From contig JABAYF010000010.1 in NCBI GenBank assembly GCA_018609125.1, positions 34,967 to 98,966 on the forward strand: a stretch of DNA of 64,000 bases. The letters run 5' to 3'. The DNA comes from Candidatus Nanopelagicales bacterium (GTDB lineage Bacteria > Actinomycetota > Actinomycetes > S36-B12). The notes under the pieces were generated by a model. It saw only the letters and a list, made by a program, of their open reading frames with translations, ran no database searches and was not told the DNA's origin. Both the position numbers and the translations under genes were made by a program. Positions 9,626 to 17,564 of this stretch are shown piece by piece. Position 1 is the first letter of the stretch. Each line of letters begins with the position of its first letter.

Positions 9626-9934
9626 ATGCCTGCTGTTGTAACCGCCCCGACCGAACTTGACCTGCCGGCCGTCGATGGCCTTGTGTGGGTGGATCATCCA
9701 TGGATCACCATCGTGTGGAATGACCCGATCAACCTGATGAGCTATGTCACCCATGTCCTGATGTCGTATTTTTCCTATTCCCGGCCTGCTGCGGAGCGAC
9801 TAATGCTGCAGGTGCACCAGGAAGGTCGAGCGGTGGTGTCTACCGGAACGCGGGAGGAAATGGAGCGCGATGTTGCCGCAATGCATTCCTACGGTCTGTG
9901 GGCAACCCTGGCTAAAGATGGCTCCGAAGGGTGA
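9626..9934 (+). CDS. clpS: ATP-dependent Clp protease adaptor ClpS
   Basis: Adaptor of 102 aa that binds N-degron substrates and delivers them to the Clp ATPase. The ClpS core is clear: [22 protein letters not shown] (N-end pocket with the ND pair), then an [12 protein letters not shown] helix-strand and the conserved [12 protein letters not shown] end. The length is typical. DUF2017 follows almost immediately, the usual actinobacterial pairing. The start is supported by the leaderless -10 box at 9613. Confidence 0.93.
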   Translation: MPAVVTAPTELDLPAVDGLVWVDHPWITIVWNDPINLMSYVTHVLMSYFSYSRPAAERLMLQVHQEGRAVVSTGTREEMERDVAAMHSYGLWATLAKDGSEG

Positions 9935-9944
9935 GGACTCCTCC

Positions 9945-10532
9945 GTGAGTGACTTCGACAGCGATGCCCCGCTTGAATATGACCCCGCACATGGGTTTAT
10001 CCGCACGGCCACCGGCCGCATCGTGTTGCGGGTGGATGAATTGGAGCGAGGCCTGCTGTCGAGCCTTTTCACCCAGATTATTGACCTGCTTGACCCTGTG
10101 CCAGCAGACCAACTGGATCCGCTGGCACAGATGGTGGGAATTGCCGAAAGCGCACAGCGCCCTGACGATGCTGCCCTGGCCCGATTGTTACCCGATGCCT
10201 ATCCCGACGATGACGCAGCATCGGTGGATTTTCGCCGCTATACCGAGCGCGATCTTCGGGACGGAAAAGTCGCCCGTGCCCGCATTGCCCTGGACATGTT
10301 GGCCGCGACGGGACCAAAGATAACGCTGACTGAAGATCAAGCCGAAGCATGGATGCTGGCGATCAATGATGTTCGTCTTGCCCTAGGTACTCGTCTGGGA
10401 ATCGAGGAAGAAAACCATGAGGCCCTTGTGCGCCGGGCTGAGACCGACCCGAGTGCATCAGCGATTCATGTGTACGACTGGCTCACCTACCTGGCAGAAA
10501 CACTGGTGCGCTGCCTTCAATCCGAGGATTGA
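9945..10532 (+). CDS. DUF2017 family protein
   Basis: Protein of 195 aa in the DUF2017 family, which in Actinomycetota follows clpS. It is acidic and mostly helical, with no catalytic motif that I recognise. The conserved parts are an EYDPAHGFIRTA-like start, VLRVDELERGLLSSL, the FRRYTERDLRDGKVARA segment and a helical C-terminal end around VYDWLTYLAETLV. GTG 9945 has GAGG at 9933-9936; the frame is also open from ATG 9918, which would overlap clpS by 17 nt. A role linked to Clp proteolysis is guilt by association only. Confidence 0.8.
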   Translation: MSDFDSDAPLEYDPAHGFIRTATGRIVLRVDELERGLLSSLFTQIIDLLDPVPADQLDPLAQMVGIAESAQRPDDAALARLLPDAYPDDDAASVDFRRYTERDLRDGKVARARIALDMLAATGPKITLTEDQAEAWMLAINDVRLALGTRLGIEEENHEALVRRAETDPSASAIHVYDWLTYLAETLVRCLQSED

Positions 10533-10570
10533 CGACAGCGCACCAATGTGGTTGTGCGTGAAGTAATTGC

Positions 10571-11407
10571 TTACGCCGAGGCGTCAGCCTTCTTCACTGG
10601 GATGTCCTTTGTTTCCTGTGCCTCGAAGGCCGGATCGTCGTCGAAGCTCTTGATCCGAGCGATCTTGTAAATCAACAGACCGAACAGACACTTGGCAAGG
10701 ACGTCGGCTACGGAGTAACCGATCTGGCGGTACACGAAGGAATCGGCACCATCGAGCCCGAACATGGGGAACATGTAGGAGATCGGGTAAACGCCCCACG
10801 TGGCCAGCAGCAGCCAGCGCAGACCCGCCAGCTCTTTGCCCACCTGGTTGGGCTGGCTCTTTGCCGCCCGGCTGAGTTCCACGAACAACACGTAGAGGAT
10901 GTAGATGAACGGAATTGTAGAAAGCGCGCCCCATACGGCCTTGGGAGCGATCTCGTTGGTGATCTCGCCGGGGAAGCCCAGAATGATCATCAGTGCCGAA
11001 GCGGGAATCAACTTCCACAGCAGCGAACTACGTACGGCGCGGGGAAGTGCCAGCACAGCAATGGTCTCAAAAAGGAGCAGCGGGACGGTCAGCAACCAGT
11101 CCACATAGCGGTAGCCCTCATTGAAGCCTACGCCCTTCACCAACTGGTAGGAATCCTGCACGCCAGGCGCGCCGGCTTCAATTGCCACGTAGGCATCGGA
11201 GAAGGAGTTGAAGATTCGGAAGTAGTGGTAGGCGGCGATCAAGCACACCATCGCGGACACCACGACGGCGACGCGATAGCGAGGAAGAACGCGTGCTTGC
11301 ACTACGAGAAGAAAGATTGTGGTTGCGCCCATGGCTGCCAGAGCTAGGGACAAGACGTTATAGACAGCTTGGAACTGCCCATTCGTCAGCATTTCAACAT
11401 TGGCCAC
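10571..11407 (-). CDS. Proton-pumping microbial rhodopsin with carotenoid-antenna fenestration
   Basis: Seven-helix retinal protein of 278 aa. Helix C has RYVDWLLTVPLLLFE: R100, counter-ion D103, T107 and proton donor E114, the DTE pattern of outward H+ pumps. K239 in helix G (DVLAKCLFG) is the Schiff-base lysine. H61 matches His75 of proteorhodopsin, and L111 occupies the spectral-tuning position 105, predicting green absorption. G160 in VWGALST aligns with Trp138 of bacteriorhodopsin and with the Gly that opens the carotenoid-binding fenestration of xanthorhodopsin. The GTG start at 11407 follows a GGAGG at 11416-11420. It lies opposite its neighbours, inside a conserved clpS-mec block. No retinal-synthesis gene is in the window. 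Confidence 0.95.
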   Translation of the reverse strand: MANVEMLTNGQFQAVYNVLSLALAAMGATTIFLLVVQARVLPRYRVAVVVSAMVCLIAAYHYFRIFNSFSDAYVAIEAGAPGVQDSYQLVKGVGFNEGYRYVDWLLTVPLLLFETIAVLALPRAVRSSLLWKLIPASALMIILGFPGEITNEIAPKAVWGALSTIPFIYILYVLFVELSRAAKSQPNQVGKELAGLRWLLLATWGVYPISYMFPMFGLDGADSFVYRQIGYSVADVLAKCLFGLLIYKIARIKSFDDDPAFEAQETKDIPVKKADASA

Positions 11408-11492
11408 GTGAATTACCTCCGGGTAGGGGGCCTGGACTACCCAGGTCCCGAATGCGTCAAGTTAGCGGTTAAGGACGTATCGTGAGGGGCAC

Positions 11493-11512
11493 ATTGCTCC
11501 CTTTTTAGCAAT
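11493..11512. promoter_or_regulatory. Inverted repeat upstream of the rhodopsin gene
   Basis: ATTGCT (11493-11498) and AGCAAT (11507-11512) form a 6-bp inverted repeat with an 8-nt spacer, and the second arm overlaps the palindrome GCAATTGC (11508-11515). It lies about 85-105 bp upstream of the rhodopsin start in the AT-richest part of the divergent region shared with mec. It could be an operator or a hairpin; nothing in the sequence identifies a binding protein. Confidence 0.35.
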
Positions 11513-11589
11513 TGCGCAAGTTGACGCACCCATGAAGCGATATTTTTTTCCCGCTGGGGGTGTGAAATTCCACCGTAAACGCTGGAACC

Positions 11590-11595
11590 TAGGCT
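11590..11595 (+). promoter_or_regulatory. -10 box TAGGCT of mec (leaderless)
   Basis: TAGGCT ends 6 nt before ATG at 11602. The GAGGG between is too close to the start to be a normal ribosome-binding site, so a leaderless mRNA is likely. Confidence 0.5.
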
Positions 11596-11601
11596 GAGGG
11601 C

Positions 11602-12033
11602 ATGTTGCGAATCGGACAGGACCTTCTTGACGCTGTCGTGGCGCACGCGCGGGCTGATCACCCCGATGAAGCATGCGGGGTCATTGCCGGGGCCGAGGGC
11701 TCAGATGAACCGAGTCGATTTGTGCCCATGATCAATGCCGCTCGGTCGCCCACATTTTATGAGTTCGATTCCCGTGATCTGCTTGCGCTTTATCGCGACA
11801 TGGATGCTCGCGGTGAGGAACCGATCGTGATCTATCACTCTCATACCGCAACGCAGGCCTATCCGTCCCGGACTGATGTTGCGTACGCATCAGAGCCCCA
11901 GGCGCACTATTTGCTGGTGTCTACCCGAGAGTCCGGCCGCGAACCGGGCCCGGCTGAGATCCGGTCCTATCGGATTGTAGAGGGTGCGGTTGTTGAGGAG
12001 GAAGTGCAGATAGTAGCGTCGCCGGGTCGCTGA
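11602..12033 (+). CDS. mec: JAMM/MPN+ zinc metalloprotease (Mec-like CysO hydrolase)
   Basis: JAMM-family peptidase of 143 aa. The zinc motif is intact: a Glu in the DEACGV stretch, then HSH, and S and D of PSRTD ten residues later (HSHTATQAYPSRTD). In Mycobacterium tuberculosis, Mec releases cysteine from the C-terminus of CysO after CysM has joined it there. Here cysO and cysM follow directly, so the same role is expected. The start at 11602 is supported by the TAGGCT box. It is divergent from the rhodopsin gene. Confidence 0.88.
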   Translation: MLRIGQDLLDAVVAHARADHPDEACGVIAGAEGSDEPSRFVPMINAARSPTFYEFDSRDLLALYRDMDARGEEPIVIYHSHTATQAYPSRTDVAYASEPQAHYLLVSTRESGREPGPAEIRSYRIVEGAVVEEEVQIVASPGR

Positions 12034-12132
12034 GCCGATGCGTCTGGCATAGCCTTGGACTCGTCCGGATAGTTGCCCGAGGTGTTCAAGTACATTCACG
12101 CCTGCCGTAATGAGTGAAATGGAGATTCGGTT

Positions 12133-12405
12133 ATGTCCGTCGAGGTACGCATTCCCACTATTTTGCGTCCCTACACGGACGGGGTAAAAATCGTTGAGGC
12201 TCAGGGCGATTCCCTCGCCGCGGTCATTACCGATCTGGATACTCGCTACACCGGCATCGGCGAGCGGCTCGTCGAAGAAGGTAGTTTGCGCAGATTTATT
12301 AATGTGTACCTCAATGACGAAGACGTGCGCTTCCTCGGTGGAATTGACACCCCGGTTGCTGACGGCGACTCGGTCACTATTTTGCCCGCCGTCGCCGGCG
12401 GTTAG
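12133..12405 (+). CDS. cysO: Sulfur-carrier protein CysO (MoaD/ThiS family)
   Basis: Ubiquitin-like sulfur carrier of 90 aa ending in the Gly-Gly tail (AVAGG) that is adenylated and converted to a thiocarboxylate. In the mycobacterial pathway, CysO-COSH donates sulfur to the aminoacrylate intermediate on CysM, and Mec releases the cysteine. The beta-grasp pattern is clear, with RFINVYLNDEDVRFLGG and DGDSVTILPAVAGG. A GGAG lies about 11 nt before ATG 12133. cysM follows after 15 bp. Confidence 0.9.
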   Translation: MSVEVRIPTILRPYTDGVKIVEAQGDSLAAVITDLDTRYTGIGERLVEEGSLRRFINVYLNDEDVRFLGGIDTPVADGDSVTILPAVAGG

Positions 12406-13368
<963 letters not shown>

Positions 13369-13379
13369 CCTGTGGTTCT

Positions 13380-14228
13380 ATGAGCGTGACGGGCAATGTC
13401 CAACAAAATGACTTTCAGGCTATCGATTCAGATCGGCCCATCGGCATTTTTGATTCCGGCGTCGGCGGCCTGACGGTAGCCCGGGCAGTTCTCGATCAAC
13501 TCCCGCACGAGCCCATCTACTACGTCGGCGATACTGCGCGGGGCCCCTACGGGCCGTTACCGATCGCGGACGTGCGCGCATACGCCCTCAACGTCATGGA
13601 CCACCTTGTCGAAACTGGCGTAAAGATGCTGGTCATCGCTTGCAATTCTGCTAGCGCTGCCGTTTTGCGAGATGCTCGCGAGCGCTACGAAGTTCCTGTG
13701 GTGGAGGTGGTTCACCCCGCCGTTCGTCGTGCCGTGCGAGCCACTCGATCGGGGCGCGTAGGTGTGATTGGCACACGGGCAACGATCGCTAGCCGCGCCT
13801 ATGACGATGCTTTCGCCGCCGCACCCGATTTGGTTCTCACTTCGCAGGCATGTCCGCGCTTTGTTGAGTATGTTGAACGAGGGATTACTTCGGGTCCGGG
13901 ACTCCTTGATGTGGCTGATGAGTACCTCTCCCGGTTGAAATCTGCACAAATCGACACCCTCGTGCTCGGATGCACGCACTACCCGCTTCTGACCGGGGTG
14001 ATCTCCTACGTGATGGGCGATGAGGTCACGCTGGTGTCTAGCGCTGAAGAAACAGCCAAGGATGTCTATCGCACTTTGATAGCGCACAGTCTGACCCGGT
14101 CTGATGCGTTGCCAGCGCCTGTTCATCGCTTCGTTGCCACGGGCGATGCCGATGATTTCGCCAGACTCGGTGGTCGATTCCTCGGCCCGGAGATCACGGT
14201 TGTCGAACAGATAGGCTCACCGCTATGA
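13380..14228 (+). CDS. murI: Glutamate racemase MurI
   Basis: Enzyme of 282 aa supplying D-glutamate for peptidoglycan. Both catalytic cysteines are visible: CNSASA in the N-terminal half and GCTHYPLL in the C-terminal half. The N-terminal motif [15 protein letters not shown] and the [10 protein letters not shown] loop are typical. I prefer ATG 13380; a TAACCT box (13366-13371) lies 8 nt upstream, and GTG 13359 would overlap cysM. The stop overlaps the next ATG by 4 nt (ATGA), so it is coupled to rph. Confidence 0.93.
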   Translation: MSVTGNVQQNDFQAIDSDRPIGIFDSGVGGLTVARAVLDQLPHEPIYYVGDTARGPYGPLPIADVRAYALNVMDHLVETGVKMLVIACNSASAAVLRDARERYEVPVVEVVHPAVRRAVRATRSGRVGVIGTRATIASRAYDDAFAAAPDLVLTSQACPRFVEYVERGITSGPGLLDVADEYLSRLKSAQIDTLVLGCTHYPLLTGVISYVMGDEVTLVSSAEETAKDVYRTLIAHSLTRSDALPAPVHRFVATGDADDFARLGGRFLGPEITVVEQIGSPL

Positions 14229-14956
14229 CACGTACCGATGGCCGAACCGCCCATGAACTTCGACCCGTCACCTTTCAACGCGGCTGGCTGGAACAGGCGG
14301 AAGGTTCGGCGCTGGTGTCCTTTGGGCGCACGCGCGTTCTCTGCACAGCATCTTTCACTCCTGGGGTGCCTCGTTGGCTACGCGATTCAGGCACCGGCTG
14401 GATAACCGCGGAATATGCCATGTTGCCGCGGGCAACCAACACGCGAAATAGTCGTGAATCGGTGAAGGGTAAGCTGGGTGGACGAACCCAGGAGATTTCT
14501 CGGCTCATCGGTCGGAGTCTGCGCGCTATTATCGATACAAAAGCGCTGGGAGAGAACACCATTGTTCTGGACTGCGACGTGTTGCAAGCCGACGGCGGCA
14601 CCCGTACGGCAGCCATCACCGGCGCCTATGTCGCCCTGGCCGACGCCCTCTCCTGGGCTCGGGAGCACGGGCACGTGCGCGGCAATCCGCTGAAGGATTC
14701 TGTAGCTGCGGTTAGCGTGGGCATCGTTGAGGGTGAAACTCGACTCGACTTGCACTACGACGACGACGTGAATGCCGACACCGATATGAACGTTGTGATG
14801 ACCGGTTCTGGGCAGTATGTGGAAGTTCAAGGCACCGCCGAAGGCGACCCCTTCGATCGAGTACTCCTCGACGAGTTGCTGGCCTTGGCGGCCAATGGCT
14901 GCGAAGAACTCACATCACTACAGAGGGCAGTGTTGGCAGAGTCGAGCGCCCGATAG
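14225..14956 (+). CDS. rph: Ribonuclease PH
   Basis: Phosphorolytic 3'-5' exoribonuclease of 243 aa that trims tRNA precursors. Typical segments are [13 protein letters not shown] at the start, [32 protein letters not shown] and the phosphate-binding [19 protein letters not shown] loop. Its ATG overlaps the murI stop (ATGA), and its stop shares a G with the following GTG start of rdgB, so the three genes are translated as a chain. Length and motifs are complete. Confidence 0.94.
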   Translation: MTRTDGRTAHELRPVTFQRGWLEQAEGSALVSFGRTRVLCTASFTPGVPRWLRDSGTGWITAEYAMLPRATNTRNSRESVKGKLGGRTQEISRLIGRSLRAIIDTKALGENTIVLDCDVLQADGGTRTAAITGAYVALADALSWAREHGHVRGNPLKDSVAAVSVGIVEGETRLDLHYDDDVNADTDMNVVMTGSGQYVEVQGTAEGDPFDRVLLDELLALAANGCEELTSLQRAVLAESSAR

Positions 14957-15546
14957 TGCGCCAGGTTGTTTTGGCCACGCGCAATCAGCACAAAATTGAC
15001 GAAGTGACCCGGATCCTGGCCGGAGCGGGCACGGAAATTGACGTCCTAGCCCTGCCTGCCGACGCACCAGAGGTGGTGGAGTCTGGCGCGACATTTGCGG
15101 CCAACGCCATGCTTAAGGCCCGATCTGCGGCCGCACACACCGGATTAGTGTCTATCGCCGATGATTCTGGCCTGTGCGTCGATGCTTTGAACGGGATGCC
15201 CGGCGTACTCTCTGCTCGTTGGGCCGGCACCCACGGCGACGACGCGGCTAATCTTGCGCTCTTGGTCGCCCAACTCGTCGATGTCGTTCCGGTGCGTCGC
15301 GGGGCGCAGTTTGTGTGCGCTGCAGCCGTAGTCGATCCACGCTCTGGCGATGAGCGTGTGGTCGAGGGAGTGCTGGAGGGCCGCATTGGTACCGAGGCGC
15401 GAGGGTTGAACGGATTCGGTTACGACCCCATTTTTATTCCAGACGGCGCGGAACTGACCACCGCGCAACTGCAGCCGGGCGAGAAGGACGCGATGAGTCA
15501 CCGAGGATCAGCCTTTCGCGCCGTTGCTGCCCTCCTGGTGCTCTAA
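14956..15546 (+). CDS. rdgB: XTP/dITP diphosphatase (RdgB/HAM1)
   Basis: House-cleaning nucleotide pyrophosphatase of 196 aa that hydrolyses non-canonical purine triphosphates such as dITP and XTP. The HAM1 signature is present: LATRNQHKIDEV near the start, FAANAMLKARSAA, SIADDSGLCVDALNG with the catalytic Asp residues, FGYDPIFIP, and MSHRGSAFRA near the end. The GTG start shares one base with the rph stop. It is the last gene of the mec-rdgB run; a new promoter and riboswitch follow. Confidence 0.93.
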   Translation: MRQVVLATRNQHKIDEVTRILAGAGTEIDVLALPADAPEVVESGATFAANAMLKARSAAAHTGLVSIADDSGLCVDALNGMPGVLSARWAGTHGDDAANLALLVAQLVDVVPVRRGAQFVCAAAVVDPRSGDERVVEGVLEGRIGTEARGLNGFGYDPIFIPDGAELTTAQLQPGEKDAMSHRGSAFRAVAALLVL

Positions 15547-15575
15547 GGTCCGGCCATCAATTTCGCCGGATCGAA

Positions 15576-15603
15576 TTGCGATCGGCTAGTAGTGCGTTAT
15601 TGT
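15576..15603 (+). promoter_or_regulatory. Promoter for the riboswitch-gre-like transcript
   Basis: TTGCGA (15576-15581), a 16-nt spacer and TATTGT (15598-15603) resemble -35 and -10 boxes. The expected start near 15610 would fall at the first base of the riboswitch P1 stem at 15612, which supports the assignment. Confidence 0.55.
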
Positions 15604-15611
15604 ATGGAGCA

Positions 15612-15776
15612 GCAAGGGGAGTATCCCGGTTCAACCGGTGGTCGTCAGCACGGCGTAGACAATGCGCCCGGTCACTGGGTCGGCGTCCGCACCGATGGGC
15701 ACAGACACCGATGGGCAGAGACCTTGTGTCGTACACACGCGAGAGATTCTCCTGTGTGCTCAGACACGAAGGAAAG
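15612..15776 (+). ncRNA. yybP-ykoY (Mn2+) riboswitch with translational expression platform
   Basis: The aptamer has the conserved GGGGAGTA (15616-15623) and GAGACCTT (15718-15725) flanking sequences, and GTCGTCAGCACG in the middle, matching the yybP-ykoY family pattern. P1 pairs GCAAGG (15612-15617) with CCTTGT (15722-15727). The same CCTTGTGTC (15722-15730) can instead pair with GACACGAAGG (15763-15772), 9 bp with one bulged G, covering the AAGG of the Shine-Dalgarno sequence before ATG 15781. Metal binding would therefore form P1 and free the ribosome site, an ON switch. Mn2+ sensing is family knowledge; the switch mechanism is my reading of the base pairing. Confidence 0.78.
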
Positions 15777-15780
15777 CCCC

Positions 15781-16296
15781 ATGTCAACCGCTGAATCTCC
15801 TTCCCCCACCGGTTCCATCGAACGCGATGTCGAACTGCGGGAGCGACACATCGCCCGTCAAAAGCCCAGCCTCACACCGGAGGGCTTCGATCTGATCAAC
15901 GAAAGAATCGCTGACATTCATCAGCGGCGGTTGCCGGCACTGCGTCCCTTGCTCGTAGAGCACGAGCGTGACGAGCGCGATGTGGCCGCCTTTGAATCCC
16001 TGCTCGCTGAGGTTGTCGAGTGGGAGGCGCTCCTCGCCCAGGCTCAGGTGCTTGCACCGTCGGAATTCGTCAATCTCACCGAGGTCGGGCTTGGTTCCCG
16101 TGTTCACATCGCCTGCCCCGACGGTGAAACCATGTGGGTACGTCCGGTACATCCACGTGAAGCGTTCCTCGACGACGAGCGCATCTCGGTTGCTTCGCCG
16201 CTGGGTGCGGCACTTATGGGCGCTGCTGTGGGTGCGCAACTGCAGGTACCGGCTCCGACCGGTTCCTGGTGTGCGACGGTCCGTGCGATTGAGTAG
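15781..16296 (+). CDS. GreA/GreB-like transcription elongation factor
   Basis: Protein of 171 aa with the organisation of Gre factors. An N-terminal helical hairpin (about residues 22-85; LTPEGFDLINERIADIHQRRLPALR, then an acidic HERDERDVAAFE tip) is followed by a C-terminal FKBP-like domain (~95-171; VGLGSRVHIACPDGE, then ISVASPLGAALMGAAVGAQL). Gre factors enter the RNA polymerase secondary channel and stimulate cleavage of backtracked RNA with acidic tip residues. The tip differs from canonical GreA (DLSENAEY), so cleavage activity is uncertain. It is preceded by an Mn2+-type riboswitch, and the start is fixed by AAGGAAAG at 15769-15776. Confidence 0.82.
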   Translation: MSTAESPSPTGSIERDVELRERHIARQKPSLTPEGFDLINERIADIHQRRLPALRPLLVEHERDERDVAAFESLLAEVVEWEALLAQAQVLAPSEFVNLTEVGLGSRVHIACPDGETMWVRPVHPREAFLDDERISVASPLGAALMGAAVGAQLQVPAPTGSWCATVRAIE

Positions 16297-16319
16297 TGGG
16301 CGGTGTCGGAGCAGACTCC

Positions 16320-16325
16320 TAGGAT
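16320..16325 (+). promoter_or_regulatory. -10 box TAGGAT upstream of the sbcDC leader ORF
   Basis: TAGGAT ends 6 nt before an ATG at 16332 that opens a 9-codon reading frame, not before the sbcD start itself. Confidence 0.45.
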
Positions 16326-16331
16326 GAGGTC

Positions 16332-16361
16332 ATGCATCTGGGCGGGCGAGGGCGGCCGTGA
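16332..16361 (+). CDS. Possible leaderless 9-aa upstream ORF coupled to sbcD
   Basis: ATG 16332 opens a frame of nine codons (MHLGGRGRP) whose TGA (16359-16361) overlaps the GTG start of sbcD (16358) as GTGA. With the -10 box 6 nt upstream, ribosomes could load on the leaderless 5' end and reinitiate at sbcD. There is no protein homology to support it; it may be only a coupling device. Confidence 0.35.
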   Translation: MHLGGRGRP

Positions 16362-17563
16362 AATTCCTGCACACCTCCGACTGGCATCTGGGGCGAGGGC
16401 TTCGCGGACACGATTTGTCAGCCGCCCAGCAGGTGGCCCTAGATGCAGTCATCGACATTGCAATTGAGCATAATGTCGATGCGTTCGTTATCGCCGGCGA
16501 CATATTTGATCGTGCATTCCCCGCGGTTGACGATGTACGCAGATTCAACCGTGCTCTTCGCCGAATAAATGACGCCCAGATTCCTATCATCGTTACTTCC
16601 GGCAACCACGATGAGGGCGCCCGATTAGCCGCCTACACCGAGCTTTTGAAAGATTCGGTGACGGTGATCGGAGAGTACGACCAGGTGGGCCACCGCGTGG
16701 ATCTTGGTGACAGCGCCGGACCGGTGGTTTTCTACCCACTGCCCTATCTCGACCCAGATGGTGCGCGGCGAAGTTTGGTCGCAGCCGATGCGCAGATGCT
16801 GGAACGCAGTCACGAGGCCGTCATGTCTGAAGCGATGAGACGAATCCGACTCGACCTCGCCCAGCGCCAGGTTGACCAGCCAACCACCCGCGCCGTTGTC
16901 GTGGCCCATGCTTTTGTCGTCAGCGGAACGCAAACCGCCGAAGGCCTGTTGGCCGAGCAATCCACGAGCGAAAGAGATATTTCTGTCGGGGGAGTGCCCT
17001 CGGTACCGGCCGGTGTGTTTGACGGTGTTCACTATGTCGCACTCGGTCATCTTCACGGGCCACGCACCGTGCAGGAACACGAACCCATGGTGCGGTACTC
17101 CGGATCACTGCTGCGCTATTCCATTTCTGAGCGAAACCACCGTAAGTCAGTGACGATCGTTGACATGGACGGCGACGGGCACTGCACGGTTGAGGAGATT
17201 GAGATCCCACAGCCGGCGCGCATGACCCGTCTAGAAGGTGAACTCGCAGAGCTTGTCTCCGGTAAATTTCACCAGCACCACGACGACTTCGTCGACATCG
17301 TCTTGACCGATAAATTCAAGGCCCCAAACGAGTGGGCGCAACTGAACGCGAAGTTCACCCGCATCCTTACCGTGACCCATCAGCGGTCAGCGGATGATTT
17401 ATGGGAAAGCGACAAACTATCCGCCGCAATGGTGTTAACGAAATCTCCGCTGGACCTCATGCGCAGTTTCTACCTGCAAGAGAGAAACGAAGCGCTCACT
17501 CCATCCATGGAGAGCATTCTGGTCGACGTGGTGGAACAAGCCCAAGGCCACGGGAAGTCCTAG
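16358..17563 (+). CDS. sbcD: Exonuclease subunit SbcD (Mre11-type nuclease)
   Basis: Metallophosphoesterase of 401 aa, the nuclease partner of SbcC in a complex that opens DNA hairpins and processes double-strand breaks. The metal motifs are intact: TSDWHLGR (residues 6-13), GDIFDRA, TSGNHD and the GHLHGP motif near residue 230. The C-terminal capping domain runs to residue ~400. The GTG start at 16358 overlaps the stop of a short upstream frame. sbcC starts 1 nt after the stop, so they form an operon. Confidence 0.94.
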   Translation: MKFLHTSDWHLGRGLRGHDLSAAQQVALDAVIDIAIEHNVDAFVIAGDIFDRAFPAVDDVRRFNRALRRINDAQIPIIVTSGNHDEGARLAAYTELLKDSVTVIGEYDQVGHRVDLGDSAGPVVFYPLPYLDPDGARRSLVAADAQMLERSHEAVMSEAMRRIRLDLAQRQVDQPTTRAVVVAHAFVVSGTQTAEGLLAEQSTSERDISVGGVPSVPAGVFDGVHYVALGHLHGPRTVQEHEPMVRYSGSLLRYSISERNHRKSVTIVDMDGDGHCTVEEIEIPQPARMTRLEGELAELVSGKFHQHHDDFVDIVLTDKFKAPNEWAQLNAKFTRILTVTHQRSADDLWESDKLSAAMVLTKSPLDLMRSFYLQERNEALTPSMESILVDVVEQAQGHGKS

Positions 17564-17564
17564 C

